From the NCBI GenBank assembly GCA_963816745.1, contig CAWFLQ010000013.1, forward strand, positions 310,001-374,000: DNA of 64,000 bases. Direction: 5' to 3'. This document shows, piece by piece, positions 37,504 through 47,698 of the stretch. The number at the start of each line of letters is the position of its first letter. Position 1 is the stretch's first letter. The stretch comes from VAZQ01 sp963816745 (GTDB lineage: Bacteria > Pseudomonadota > Alphaproteobacteria > Rhizobiales > Xanthobacteraceae). Both the position numbers and the translations under genes were made by a program. The notes under the pieces were generated by a model. It was not told the DNA's origin and did no database searches. It saw only the letters and a program-made list of their open reading frames with translations.

Positions 37504-39459
37504 ATGAAAATGCGAACTGTCCTTGCGGCTGTTCTCGGTGCGGTGGTCCTGAGCGCGAGCTGCGCCGGCCCTGTGGTCGCCGAGCCGGCATCCGATCCGA
37601 GCCTGGTCGCGCGCGGCCGCTATCTCGCCAAGGCCGCCGACTGCATGCCTTGCCACACCTCCGCGCCCGGCAAATCCTTTGCCGGGGGGCTGAAGATGAA
37701 CACGCCGTTCGGCGCGATCTATTCGCCCAACATCACGCCCGATCGCGACACCGGGATCGGGACGTGGACGTTCGACCAGTTCAAGCAGGCCGTTCACTCC
37801 GGCATCCGCGCCGACGGCAAGTATCTCTATCCCGCCATGCCGTTCGACGCCTTCACGGGGATCAGCGAGGATGATCTCCAGGCGCTGTGGGCCTATTTCC
37901 GCAGCGTCCCGGCCATCAAGCAGCAGAACCGCGCGAACGAGATGAGCTTCCCCTTCAACATCCGTTTCGGCATGCTGGCGTGGCGGCTGCTGTTCTTCCG
38001 CGAGCAATGGTTCGTGCCCGAGGCCGGCAAGAGCGCGCAATGGAATCGCGGCGCTTATCTGGTCGAGGCGCTCGGCCATTGCGGCGATTGCCACACGCCG
38101 CGCAACTTCATGGGCGCCACCAAGCCGAGCCGGCGGTTCGAAGGCGCCACCATCGATCAATGGTACGCGCCCAACATCACCGCCGAAGCGCTCGCCAGGA
38201 CCAACGGCTGGGACAAAGCCCAGCTCATCGCGTTTCTCCAGAGCGGCGCCGCCAACAACTCCACCGTGCTCGGTCCCATGCAGGAGGTCGTGCACGACAG
38301 CCTCTCCTTCCTGACGCCGGGCGATCTCGACGCCATGGCGACCTACCTGCTCGATCTGAAAAATGAGAAGGACGTGCCGGCGCCGGTCGCGCAAATTCTA
38401 TCTCCCAAAGCCGAGAAGCTCGCCGCGAAGCTTTACGCCGGCAATTGCGCGAGCTGTCACGGCGCCAAGGGCGAGGGCATCGCGGGCTCGATCCCGCCGC
38501 TCGCAGCCAATCCCGCCGTCATCGCGGCGAAGCCGTTCGACATTCTTTCCGTGGTGCTCCAGGGCATACCGGCGCGCGCCGATCTTCCGGCCATGCCGAG
38601 CTTTGCCGGGTCGCTCAACGACGGCGACGTCGCCAATCTCACCAATTACGTGCGCACGAGTTGGGGCAACAAGGCGGCGCCGAATGCCACGCGCGCGCTG
38701 GTCGCGACCTGGCGGTCGACGCTGTCGCTCCCGGTCTACGCCAGCGATGCCGCGCGGAAGTTCGATTGTCCGGATGTCGGGCAAGGCGGCGACGCCAGCC
38801 TCGATCCCAACCTGATCGCGGTCCTGGGCGGCGAGATGGCGCAGCGCTCCGTCGCCTATGCCTCGGTCATCGACACCTACAAGGCGCAGTATCCGGACGC
38901 CGGCACGGCCGACATCGTCAACAATCTCGTCGCCGCCTACTGCCCGGTCATCGCCAGGCGCGCCATATCGGATCAAGCCAAGAGCCTGGCGCTGAAACGC
39001 TTCGCGCTTACCATCACCACTTATCTCTCGAACCAGAGCGTCACCGAAGCGGAGCCCGATGTCGGCATCATTTGGGCCGTTCCGCTCGGGCACTCGCTCG
39101 CCGAGCGGGACCCGGGCTGGCAGCCGGCGCTGAAGTGTCCCGCCAACGACAATTCGCGCGTGCCGTCGGCGTTGGTGACGAAGGCCGCGCAGGTCGCGGG
39201 TACGCCCGACGTGAACTTCTCCGCTCCCGCCGCGATCGCGCAGGCCGACGCGATGCTCGCGGCAAATCCAAAGGCCAAACCGGCGGAGCTGGCCAATGCC
39301 TTGATCCTCGCATTCTGCGAGGGCGTGGCGCGGCTGACCGGCGTCGGCGACGTGGCGAAGAGCGGGGCGCTCATGCGCTACGGACAGGAGGTCATCGGCG
39401 GGCTGCAACTCAAGGCCGAGTTGAAGGCCAAGCCGCCCGCAGCGAAAACGCCGCAATAG
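37504..39459 (+). CDS. Triheme cytochrome c with unusual C-terminal extension
   Basis: Exported 651-aa protein. Signal peptide about 1-27, then three CxxCH sites: CMPCH (47-51), CGDCH (193-197) and CASCH (315-319). This fits the cytochrome subunit of membrane alcohol, aldose or gluconate dehydrogenases, which ends near residue 410. Here about 240 further residues follow, with Cys pairs but no heme site. The ATG at 37504 has a weak ribosome site. The frame stays open upstream to an ATG inside the element's loop (37459). No dehydrogenase partner is adjacent. Confidence 0.82.
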   Translation: MKMRTVLAAVLGAVVLSASCAGPVVAEPASDPSLVARGRYLAKAADCMPCHTSAPGKSFAGGLKMNTPFGAIYSPNITPDRDTGIGTWTFDQFKQAVHSGIRADGKYLYPAMPFDAFTGISEDDLQALWAYFRSVPAIKQQNRANEMSFPFNIRFGMLAWRLLFFREQWFVPEAGKSAQWNRGAYLVEALGHCGDCHTPRNFMGATKPSRRFEGATIDQWYAPNITAEALARTNGWDKAQLIAFLQSGAANNSTVLGPMQEVVHDSLSFLTPGDLDAMATYLLDLKNEKDVPAPVAQILSPKAEKLAAKLYAGNCASCHGAKGEGIAGSIPPLAANPAVIAAKPFDILSVVLQGIPARADLPAMPSFAGSLNDGDVANLTNYVRTSWGNKAAPNATRALVATWRSTLSLPVYASDAARKFDCPDVGQGGDASLDPNLIAVLGGEMAQRSVAYASVIDTYKAQYPDAGTADIVNNLVAAYCPVIARRAISDQAKSLALKRFALTITTYLSNQSVTEAEPDVGIIWAVPLGHSLAERDPGWQPALKCPANDNSRVPSALVTKAAQVAGTPDVNFSAPAAIAQADAMLAANPKAKPAELANALILAFCEGVARLTGVGDVAKSGALMRYGQEVIGGLQLKAELKAKPPAAKTPQ

Positions 39460-39623
39460 CGCCGTCGGCCATCGTGGCCAATTTTGTTCCAGATGTAGCC
39501 AACTATTGACTGGCGCCGGCTATCCACAGGGTCGTAACCTTCCGCACAGCTAGCGTCGGCCAGAATCGATATTCTCGTCACATTGATCGGGCAATCATCG
39601 GCGCAAACTGCGGGACCACGAAC

Positions 39624-40763
39624 ATGAGAGCTGCCGTTGCAACCGCTGCGCTTCTCACGCTGCTGACGGCGTGCGGCGAAGGTAACCGCTACGTCGCGCC
39701 GCCGCCGCCGAAGGTGACGGTTCAGCTGCCCCTGCAGGAGAGCGTCGCGCCCTATCTGGAGGCGACAGGCAATGCCGCCGCGGTGAACACCGTCAAGCTG
39801 GTGGCGCGCGTGCAAGGGTACGTCCAGGAAATCAAATACGCGGACGGCTCGTCGGTGAAGAAAGGCACGCCGTTGTTCATCATCGAGCCGGAGCCCTACA
39901 AGGTGAAGCTGCAACAGGCACAGGCAGCGGAGGAGGGCGCCAAGGCTACGCTGATCAACGCGGAAGCCGAATTCAACCGCCAGCAGGAGCTGCAATCCAA
40001 GGACGTCTCGACCCAGGCCAACCTCGACAAGGCGCGTGCCAACCGTGATACCGCGCACGCCAACGTGCTGCAGGCACAGGCGAACACCGAGACCGCCGAG
40101 ATCAATTTCGGCTACACCACCGTTTCAGCGCCTTTCGACGGCGTGGTAACGGCGCGCAAGGTGTCGGTCGGCGAGCTCGTGGGAGGCGATCAGCCGAGCC
40201 AGCTTGCATCGATCGTGCAGCTCCAGCCGATCTGGGTGTGGTTCAACCTGAGCGAACGGGACATACAGAAGGTCCGCGCCAACCTGGCGGAGCACGGCGT
40301 GCACATCGCCGACCTCGTCAACAAGGTCCCGATCGAGGTCGGCCTGCAGACCGAGACCGGCTACCCTCACAAGGGCGTGCTCGACTACGCGGACCCGAAC
40401 GTCAACCAGTCGACCGGCACCATGCAGGTCCGCGGCATCTTCGAGAATACCGACCGCTCCCTGCTGCCGGGCTATTTCGTCCGCGTGCGCGTGCCGATGC
40501 GCGCGACGCCGACGCTGCTGGTGCCGGAGGTGGCGATAGGCAGCGATCAGGGCGGCCGCTATGTGCTCGCGCTCAATGCCGACAACGTCGTCGAGCAGCG
40601 CCGGGTGCAGCTCGGCCAGACGTTCGGCCAGATGCGCGCCATCGAAAGCGGATTGAAGCCGGACGAGCGGGTGGTGGTGGCCGGCATCCAGGACGCCATT
40701 CCGGGCCAGAAGGTCGATCCGCAGCTGCAGACGCCCAAATCCGCGGCAGCCGAACCGAAGTAG
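39624..40763 (+). CDS. RND efflux periplasmic adaptor (membrane fusion lipoprotein)
   Basis: 379-aa MexA/AcrA family adaptor. The N-terminus has a lipobox (LLTAC, Cys17), so it is anchored as a lipoprotein. Barrel-sandwich (VKLVARVQGYVQEIKYADGS), coiled-coil hairpin (about 95-160), second lipoyl half (TVSAPFDGVVTARKVSVGE) and membrane-proximal domains are all present. It starts the operon; the RND pump follows after 9 nt. No outer-membrane TolC-type gene or regulator is adjacent. Confidence 0.9.
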   Translation: MRAAVATAALLTLLTACGEGNRYVAPPPPKVTVQLPLQESVAPYLEATGNAAAVNTVKLVARVQGYVQEIKYADGSSVKKGTPLFIIEPEPYKVKLQQAQAAEEGAKATLINAEAEFNRQQELQSKDVSTQANLDKARANRDTAHANVLQAQANTETAEINFGYTTVSAPFDGVVTARKVSVGELVGGDQPSQLASIVQLQPIWVWFNLSERDIQKVRANLAEHGVHIADLVNKVPIEVGLQTETGYPHKGVLDYADPNVNQSTGTMQVRGIFENTDRSLLPGYFVRVRVPMRATPTLLVPEVAIGSDQGGRYVLALNADNVVEQRRVQLGQTFGQMRAIESGLKPDERVVVAGIQDAIPGQKVDPQLQTPKSAAAEPK

Positions 40764-40772
40764 CGGCGCGTC

Positions 40773-43700
40773 ATGATCTCGAAATTCTTCATCGAACGTC
40801 CGGTTCTGGCGAATGTGCTCGCCGTGCTGATGGTCGTGATCGGCGCGGTAGCGCTGATCTCGCTGCCGGTCGCGCAATATCCCAATGTGGTGCCGCCGAC
40901 GATCTCCGTGACGACAAGCTATCCCGGCGCCAGCGCCCGCAACGTGGTCGATACCGTCGCGCTGCCGATCGAGCAGCAGGTCAACGGCGTGGACGGCATG
41001 ATCTACATGCAGTCGTTCAGCGCGTCCGACGGCAGCTATTCGCTGACCGTGACGTTCAAGATCGGGATGGACATCAACTTCGCGCAGGTGCTGGTGCAGA
41101 ACCGCGTCTCCAGCGCGCTCGCCTCGCTTCCGCAACCGGTGCAAAAGCAGGGCGTGACGGTCCAGCAGAAGTCGACCGCGGTTCTGATGTTCGCGACGCT
41201 GACGTCGCCGGATCCGCGCTACGACAGCCTCTACCTCGCCAACTATGCCACCATCAATCTGAAGGACCGGCTGGCGCGCCTGCCCGGCGTCGGCAACGTC
41301 AATATCTTCGGGGCGGGCCAATACTCGATGCGGGTTTGGCTCGACCCCAACAAGCTGCAGGCGCGGTCGCTCACCACCACGGACGTCGTGAATGCGCTCC
41401 AGGGCCAGAACCAGCAGGTCGCCGCCGGCCAGCTCGGCATGCCACCGGCGCCCTCGACGCAGCCCTTCCAGTATACGCTCGACATCGCGGGCCGCCTCGA
41501 TCAGGTCGGCCAGTTCGAGGACATCGTCGTCAAGACCGCGTCGGATGGGCAGATGACCCATCTGCGCGACGTCGCCCGCATCGAGCTCGGCGCGCAGACC
41601 TATGGCCAGGTGTTCACGCTCAACGGCAAGCCGGCCGCCGGCATGGGCATCTTCCAGACGCTGGAGGCGAACGCGCTCACGGTCGCCGGCGAGGTCAAAA
41701 ACTTGATGGCCGAAGCCTCGAAGACCTTTCCGCCGGGGCTGACCTACACCATTCCGTTCGACACCACGACGTTCGTGAAGGCCTCGATCGACGAGGTGTA
41801 CAAGACGCTGTTCGAGGCCGGGATTCTCGTGCTCATCGTGATCCTGGTGTTCCTGCAGGACTGGCGCGCCATGCTGGTGCCGGCCACGACCGTGCCGGTC
41901 ACCATCATCGGCGCCTTCGCCGCCATGGCCGCGCTCGGCTTCACCGTCAACCTGTCGACGCTGTTCGCCATCGTGCTGGCGATCGGCATCGTGGTGGACG
42001 ACGCCATCGTGGTGGTCGAAGGCGCCGCGCACCACATCGAGCGCGGCATGTCGGGCAAGGACGCCGCGATCCAGGCCATGAACGAGCTGTTCGGCCCGAT
42101 CATCGGCATCACGCTGGTGCTGATGTCGGTATTCCTGCCGGCCGCGTTCATTCCGGGCTTGACCGGCAAGATGTTCGCGCAGTTCGCGCTCGTGATCGCC
42201 GCGACCGCCCTGCTCAGCGCCATCAATGCCGCGACGTTGAAACCGACCCAGTGCGCGCTGTGGCTGCGGCCGCCGGTGCCGCCCGAGCGGCGCAATTTCT
42301 TCTATCGCGGCTTCAACGCCGTCTATGGGCGGTTCGAGAACGTCTATGCGCGCCTGATCGGCCGCATGGTAGAACGCAGCGGCCTGATGTGCGCGATCGC
42401 CTTTATCATCATCGCCGTCGCCGGCTATGGGCTGTCCCGGGTTCCGACCGGCTTCCTGCCGATCGAGGACCAGGGCTACGTGCTCGCGATCGTGCAATTG
42501 CCGGACGGCGCGTCGCTGCAACGCACGAAGGCCGTCCTCGATCAGGTCAGCGAGATCGGCGGCAAGATTCCCGGCAGTGGAGAACGTCGTCGCGATTTCC
42601 GGCGTATCCGCCCTCGACAACAATTCGACGCTGGCCAATGCCGGGGTCGCCTATATCGTGCTCAAGGATTGGAGCGTGCGCGGCAAGGGTGAGGACCTGC
42701 GCTCGCTGTTCCAGACCTTCAACCGGGAATTCGCCGCCATCAAGGACGCGCGGATCGTGGTCTTTCCGCCGCCGCCGATCCAGGGCATCGGCAATGCCGG
42801 CGGCTTTGCCATGCAGGTGCAATTGCGCGACGGCAGCTTCGACCTGGCGAAGCTCCAGGCGGCCACCAACACAGTGGTGCGGGAGGCCCAGTCACAAAGC
42901 GGATTGCAGCGGGTGACGACTTCGTTCCGCTCGACCGTGCCGCAGTTGAACGTGGACGTCGACCGCGCCAAGGCGGAGACATTGCAGGTCTCGGTCGACG
43001 ACGTGTTCTCGACGCTCTCGGCCTATCTCGGCTCGACCTACGTCAACCAGTTCAACAAGTTCGGCCGCACCTTCCAGGTCTACGTGCAGGCGGACTCGCA
43101 GTTCCGCCTGCGGCCTCAGGACATCGAGCTGCTGCCGGTCCGCAACAAGCAGGGCGACATGATCCCGCTCGGCACCATGGTGAAGATCACGCCGTCGGTG
43201 GGGCCGTCGCTGCTGAGCCTTTACAATCTCTATCCGTCCTCGATGGTGATGGGGCTGCCGGCGACCGGTTTCAGCTCCGGCGAGGCGATGACGCTGATGG
43301 AGCAGATCGCGGCGAAGTCGCTGCCGGCGGGGATGGGCTACGAGTGGACCGCCATGTCCTATCAGGAGAAGCTCGTCGGCAATCAGATCTACTACATCTT
43401 CGCGCTCGCGATGCTGTTGGTGTATCTGGTGCTGGCCGGGCAGTACGAGAGCTGGTTCATGCCGGTCGCGGTGATCTTGGCCGTGCCGCTGTCGCTGGTG
43501 GGGCCGGTCATCGCGCTCAAGGGGATCGGGATCGACAACAATCTCTATACCCAGATCGGCCTGGTGCTGCTCATTGCGCTGTCGGCCAAGAATGCCATCC
43601 TGATCGTGGAGGTGGCGCGCGAGCGCCGGATATTCGACGGCAAGCCGATCCTCGAGTGCCGCGATCGAGGCCGCGCGCGTCCGCTTCCGCCCCATCCTGA

Positions 43701-43924
43701 TGACCTCGTTCGCCTTCATCCTCGGCGTCGTGCCGCTGGTGCTGGCCACCGGCGCCGGCGCCAGCGCCCGCAGGTCGATCGGCATCGCGGTGTTCAGCGG
43801 CATGCTGGCCTCGACCTGCCTGGCGGTGCTGTTCGTGCCGTCGTTCTTCGTCGTGGTGCGGCGATTCGAGGAATGGCGTGCCGCGCGCAAGGGCAAAGCC
43901 GTGGCGCAGGTGGCGGCGCAATAG
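40773..43924 (+). CDS. RND multidrug efflux transporter (AcrB/MexB, HAE1 family)
   Basis: Inner-membrane proton-driven pump, 1049 aa once two inserted bases (near 42580 and 43659) are removed, the same length as AcrB. It starts MISKFFIERPVLANVLAVL. The proton-relay Asp pair lies in IVVDDAIVVVE (TM4) and the Lys in LSAKNAILIVE (TM10). Pore and docking regions look complete. It is cotranscribed with the adaptor. Substrates cannot be predicted. Confidence 0.92.
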
Positions 43925-43932
43925 CGAAATTC

Positions 43933-44880
43933 ATGACTCGCACATCCGATGTTCGCGACTTTGTGGCCGAGCAGTTGGCGAACTCCGATAGCCATTGGAG
44001 TGTCGGAACGTTCGGGGCGATCGCCGAGTTCATGCGCGATCAGGGCGAACCCGTCCGTGCCACGCGTATCGACGTCTCGCATTCGGTCGTAACGGAACGA
44101 GGCGGCATCCGGATCGATTCATTGTCTGATGTGTGTCTGGTTGCGTCCGAGATCGCGGGGCGTGAGAGCTGGAGCCATCAAGTCGCGCTTTGCCTTCCGG
44201 AAGATCGATGCGCCATGGCAGGACGCAATACGTTGTCGGAGCTAGGGCTCGATGTCGCGGCGATTCGCGAGGAGGACCGTGGCGCCGTGCTCTTCGATCT
44301 CGGGCTTGGCGCGCCGCAGGTCGATGCGTGTGTCCGCAGCTGCGACGCAGACGTCATTGCCGCCTTGCGCGCGGGCATCGGGCTGTCCCTGTTCGATCCG
44401 GAAAATCCGGCCTACGCAGCGATTACGCAGGCTAGCCCTCATCGCGTGTTTATGTGCCGCTTCGCGCGTATCGAGGTCTTTCAACCAATTCCTCCTCCCG
44501 ACGGGCGGAGTCCCGAAGGTCCGCATACGCACGTGCTTCCCGGCTTGCTTCGCAGCGGACTTACACATGCCGCAACGGAACCGATACCGGACGGTTACGT
44601 GCCGTGCGCCCACGTCTATCCAGCGCATCCGGCCAAGGACGTTCTTGGACGCCGGCGTCAATTTGATGCCGAACGTTTTGATGAATTCCAGCGCATCCTG
44701 CGCAAGTTCGGCAATGCCGACCTCGCCCGGGTCAAGGATCAGGTGGTGGCAGCGTTGAGGGCCGGAGGCGACCCGTCCTCGATCCAATTGCCCGACAGTC
44801 GCTTCGCCCGCAATTGCGTCCGCGTCGCCATTCGCCAACTGCAGGCATCCGGCGAGTTGCCGCCGTCGCCGGGCGGTTGA
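43933..44880 (+). CDS. Hypothetical protein, 315 aa
   Basis: Soluble protein with no signal peptide or membrane segment and an even alpha/beta composition. It opens MTRTSDVRDFVAEQLANSDS and contains acidic and His-rich patches (GPHTHVLPGLL, YVPCAHVYPAHPAKD) that could bind metal. It starts 8 nt after the RND pump but seems functionally unrelated. I do not recognise the family. Confidence 0.7.
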   Translation: MTRTSDVRDFVAEQLANSDSHWSVGTFGAIAEFMRDQGEPVRATRIDVSHSVVTERGGIRIDSLSDVCLVASEIAGRESWSHQVALCLPEDRCAMAGRNTLSELGLDVAAIREEDRGAVLFDLGLGAPQVDACVRSCDADVIAALRAGIGLSLFDPENPAYAAITQASPHRVFMCRFARIEVFQPIPPPDGRSPEGPHTHVLPGLLRSGLTHAATEPIPDGYVPCAHVYPAHPAKDVLGRRRQFDAERFDEFQRILRKFGNADLARVKDQVVAALRAGGDPSSIQLPDSRFARNCVRVAIRQLQASGELPPSPGG

Positions 44881-45013
44881 GCACTACCCTTCCCATACCA
44901 TACGCCATCCCAGCCCTGTGAAACGGCCGCAAAATCGGCGTGTCACCGCCGATGCCGCGGTACGCAAATTGCATGGGAATCTTCGGTGCAAACGTCAAAA
45001 ACAGGAGGTTCGC

Positions 45014-46042
45014 ATGAGCGGGTTAGGCGGTCTCAACAAGGCGCCGGACGGGGTCGTCATCGGCTTGGTTCAGCTGCAGAATCCATGGGTGGTCAGCAAG
45101 GAGGATCTGGCGAAGCAGACCGATCGGATCTGCGATCTCGTCGGCAAGGCGCGGCGCAATCTGCCCACCATGGATCTCGTGGTATTTCCCGAATACGCGC
45201 TGCACGGGCTGAGCATGGATACCAACCCCGAGATCATGTGCACGCTCGACGGCCCCGAGGTGGCGCGGTTCAAGCAGGCCTGCGTCGACAACCGGATCTG
45301 GGGCTGCTTCTCGATCATGGAGCTCAATCCCGGACGCAATCCGTTCAACAGCGGCATCATCATCGACGACCACGGCACCATCCGCCTCTATTATCGAAAG
45401 ATGCATCCCTGGGTTCCGGTCGAGCCCTGGGAGCCGGGCGACATCGGCATTCCGGTATGCGACGGCCCCAACGGCAGCAAGCTGGCGCTGATCATCTGCC
45501 ACGACGGCATGTTCCCGGAGATGGCACGGGAATCCGCCTACAAGGGTGCCAACGTCATGTTGCGCACCGCAGGCTACACCGCGCCGATCCGGCACGCGTG
45601 GCAGGTGACCAACCAGGCCAACGCGTTCTGTAACCTGATGTACACGGCGAACGTCTGCCTTGCCGGCTCCGACGGATCGTTCAACTCGATGGGCGAGGGC
45701 ATGATCGTCAACTACGACGGCGTGCCGCTGGTGACTGGCAATGGCATCCCGGACGAGATCATCACCGGCGAAGTGCGGCCGCGGCAATGCGACGAGGCTC
45801 GCGCCTGCTGGGGCGTCGAGAACAACATCTATCAATTCGGCCATCGCGGCTACGTCGCGGTCAAAGGCGGCGCGCAGGATTGCCCCTACACGTTCATGCA
45901 GGATCTCGCTGCCGGGCAATATCGTTTGCCGTGGGAGGACACGGTCAAAGTCACGGACGGCACGTCCTGCGGATTTCCGGCGCCCGCGCGCCTCTACAGC
46001 CCGGCGGCACCGGAAAAGGCGGCGCTTCGCAAGACCGGATGA
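45014..46042 (+). CDS. amiF: Formamidase (nitrilase superfamily)
   Basis: 342-aa enzyme hydrolysing formamide to formate and ammonia. The nitrilase triad fits E60 (FPEYALHG), K129 (YYRKMHPW) and C162 (ICHDGMFPE), almost the same spacing as Helicobacter AmiF. AGGAGG stands 6 nt before the ATG. The gene is alone, with a terminator-like hairpin just after. An aliphatic amidase (AmiE) is the nearest alternative; length and the LQNPWVVSKEDLAKQ opening favour formamidase. Confidence 0.87.
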   Translation: MSGLGGLNKAPDGVVIGLVQLQNPWVVSKEDLAKQTDRICDLVGKARRNLPTMDLVVFPEYALHGLSMDTNPEIMCTLDGPEVARFKQACVDNRIWGCFSIMELNPGRNPFNSGIIIDDHGTIRLYYRKMHPWVPVEPWEPGDIGIPVCDGPNGSKLALIICHDGMFPEMARESAYKGANVMLRTAGYTAPIRHAWQVTNQANAFCNLMYTANVCLAGSDGSFNSMGEGMIVNYDGVPLVTGNGIPDEIITGEVRPRQCDEARACWGVENNIYQFGHRGYVAVKGGAQDCPYTFMQDLAAGQYRLPWEDTVKVTDGTSCGFPAPARLYSPAAPEKAALRKTG

Positions 46043-46060
46043 TGCGCCCAAAAATGAAAA

Positions 46061-46085
46061 CCCGCCGTGGATCGCTCCCGGCGGG
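46061..46085 (+). terminator. Terminator-like hairpin after the formamidase gene
   Basis: CCCGCCG (46061-46067) pairs with CGGCGGG (46079-46085) over an 11-nt loop, 18 nt after the amiF stop. The T tract after it is weak (CCCATTTA). Confidence 0.5.
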
Positions 46086-46230
46086 CCCATTTACGCAATA
46101 CTCAGTCGTCAGCTTTGTCACCAAGACCGGTACATCCGCGACCTAGGCACTGTCGCTGCCGACAGTGTTCGTATAGGCCGCGATCATGACGCGATAATGA
46201 CGGGGCTGGATGCGGGGGAGGTGGGGTCGT

Positions 46231-46398
46231 TCAGGTGATCGCGAAGGCGACCGCGGCGGCGGCCACGAGCAGAACCGCGAATACGGCCGTGAATATCGAG
46301 ATCGCGGTTGCGACCCTTCGCAAAAGCCGGTCCCGCCGCGCCCCGAGGGCTCCTTGCCGGGGCGGCACGGTCGGCATCGCTGGTCGTAGGGCGGACAT
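46231..46398 (-). CDS. Possible small membrane protein (55 aa)
   Basis: Starts MSALRPAMPTVPPRQ, has a basic middle (RRDRLLRRVAT) and a C-terminal hydrophobic helix to the end. This is a typical small inner-membrane protein profile. The ribosome site is weak. It follows the 28-aa frame at 46412 by 13 nt on the same strand. Confidence 0.4.
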   Translation of the reverse strand: MSALRPAMPTVPPRQGALGARRDRLLRRVATAISIFTAVFAVLLVAAAAVAFAIT

Positions 46399-46411
46399 CG
46401 GTCTGCGCGCC

Positions 46412-46498
46412 TTACTCGGAAGCGGCGGCGAGAAATCCGGCCATCACCATGGTGAAGGTTACGGCCAGCCAGATCAGCTCGACGGGGACGGTGAACAT
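46412..46498 (-). CDS. Possible very small membrane protein (28 aa)
   Basis: A one-helix peptide starting MFTVPVELIWLAVTFT, with GAGG about 7 nt upstream of the ATG. Such short frames can occur by chance; support comes only from its hydrophobic profile and the ribosome site. Confidence 0.3.
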   Translation of the reverse strand: MFTVPVELIWLAVTFTMVMAGFLAAASE

Positions 46499-46835
46499 GG
46501 GGATGCCTCGGGCTAAAGGGGGAGGGATGGAACTCCCCCATTAGTCTCCCGAGGGTCGCATCTGGTTCATCGCTGCGAGCGGGTCCGGAGCAAAAATGCC
46601 GAACAGTGCGCGGGAAGGCAGTTCGGCGTTGCACGTAACGGAATGAAAGCCCGCCGCGGACCGCAGGTACGTGTGGAAGCGCGCGAAGACGCATGCGTCG
46701 GACCCTCGGGCATGCATGTGGTGTGCGGCTCATCACAAGGCAGCGCGTCGCGCCCGGCCAGACTGCCCTCATCGCAGGGCAGCGGATGTCCCGCTGTTGT
46801 GGCGAAAAAACCCAAGAAAGAGAAGGATAATATCC
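46499..46835. other. Intergenic region, no gene seen
   Basis: 337 nt between a minus-strand small frame and a plus-strand exported protein. No convincing coding frame or repeat. A short palindrome (CACTGTCG / CGACAGTG) occurs earlier, near 46147-46166. Confidence 0.3.
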
Positions 46836-47136
46836 ATGATTACTCGCATCACGACCCTCGTTGCCGCTGCCGTCGTTACGGGCGGCACTCCTGTCCTCGG
46901 TCGCTACCCCCGCCGAGGCCAAGGGTACAAGCCTCAAGAGCGGCATCAGCATCAGCCGCGAAGCCAAGCTCATCCGCGTCATCCGCGTGAAGCTCAACCT
47001 GAAAGCCAAGCGCGTCGCTGAGAAGAAGGCCCTCGTCGAAACCGGCCGGAGCAACGGCGTTGGCCGGACACGCGCCGTCGATTCTGTCGAGGCCGGCAAT
47101 TTGGCGGCGACCCGCCCCCGCCTCCAGGCGCAGTAA
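46836..47136 (+). CDS. Small basic exported protein
   Basis: About 99 aa after removing one inserted base near 46880. The N-terminus (MITRITTLVAAAVV...ALLSSVATPAEAK) is a signal peptide cut after PAEA. The mature part is basic and Lys/Arg-rich (SREAKLIRVIRVKLNLKAKRVAEKK). AAGGA lies upstream of the ATG. Function unknown. Confidence 0.55.
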
Positions 47137-47244
47137 GCGGCCAATCAATCACGGCGGCAGACTGCGTTCACACGAGTCCGAGCACGCGCGGCTGCGGTCG
47201 CGCGTGCTCATCCGTTCAACGGCGGCTTGCGAATGGGACGAGAG

Positions 47245-47319
47245 TGGCTCCCCGGGCCGGATTCGAACCAGCGACCAACCGGTTAACAGCCGGTTGCTCT
47301 ACCGCTGAGCTACCGGGGA
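47245..47319 (-). tRNA. tRNA-Asn (anticodon GTT)
   Basis: Complete cloverleaf on the minus strand with encoded CCA. The acceptor stem TCCCCGG / CCGGGGA, D-arm AGCTCAGCGGTAGAGC, anticodon loop CTGTTAA and T-arm GGTTCGAATCC are visible. It is intact and shows no sign of having been used as an integration site. Confidence 0.95.
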
Positions 47320-47422
47320 CCATCGCGATAGGCGAGCGTTCGCCTATAACAAAGGCCCTTGGGCTTGCATAGCGTCAAATCAGGGGCCACGGCGCCGTCG
47401 CGCCGTCGATGCACACCAAATT

Positions 47423-47644
47423 TCAGCGGCCGTTGAAGGCTGCGAGCACGGCGCGCGGAATGTCTTCACGCCTGAGGCCGGAGGCCGCGAGCTCCCGGTC
47501 CGTCAGCGCGGCGAGGTCCCGGTAGAGCAGGGCCATGGCGCGGGCTTCCTCGATCCCGGTCAGAAGGTCCGTCCAATAGCCGAGCAATCGGCTGAACAGG
47601 CGAGGGGCGGTGCCGAGTGGGGCGGGATGAGCGAGCGTCGTCAT
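47423..47644 (-). CDS. DUF1127 small protein
   Basis: 73 aa. The C-terminal half (LYRDLAALTDRELAASGL followed by RREDIPRAV) is the DUF1127 motif, found in small proteins that in some alphaproteobacteria affect RNA turnover and phosphate or stress responses. An AGAGGCACG site precedes the ATG. A perfect palindrome lies about 40 nt upstream and may control it. Confidence 0.8.
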   Translation of the reverse strand: MTTLAHPAPLGTAPRLFSRLLGYWTDLLTGIEEARAMALLYRDLAALTDRELAASGLRREDIPRAVLAAFNGR

Positions 47645-47682
47645 CGATTCGTGCCTCTTAAGTGATTCTGAGCACTCATATA

Positions 47683-47698
47683 CTCTGGTATACCAGAG
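47683..47698. promoter_or_regulatory. 16-bp perfect palindrome, GntR-type operator-like
   Basis: CTCTGGTATACCAGAG is perfectly symmetric and contains TGGTATACCA, a core similar to operators of GntR/FadR-family repressors. It is 39 nt upstream of the DUF1127 start. The match to a known family is by memory. Confidence 0.45.

Noticed and set aside
40125..42638. An 837-codon open frame antisense to the RND adaptor and pump
   Set aside because: It is rich in Arg, His, Asp and Gly and mirrors the codon pattern of the real genes; long antisense frames are normal in GC-rich DNA. The same applies to 8326-9573 and 19545-20957 on the minus strand.
42575..43665. Programmed frameshifting in the RND pump
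   Set aside because: No slippery heptamer or downstream structure fits, and equal breaks occur in many unrelated genes, so insertion error is simpler.
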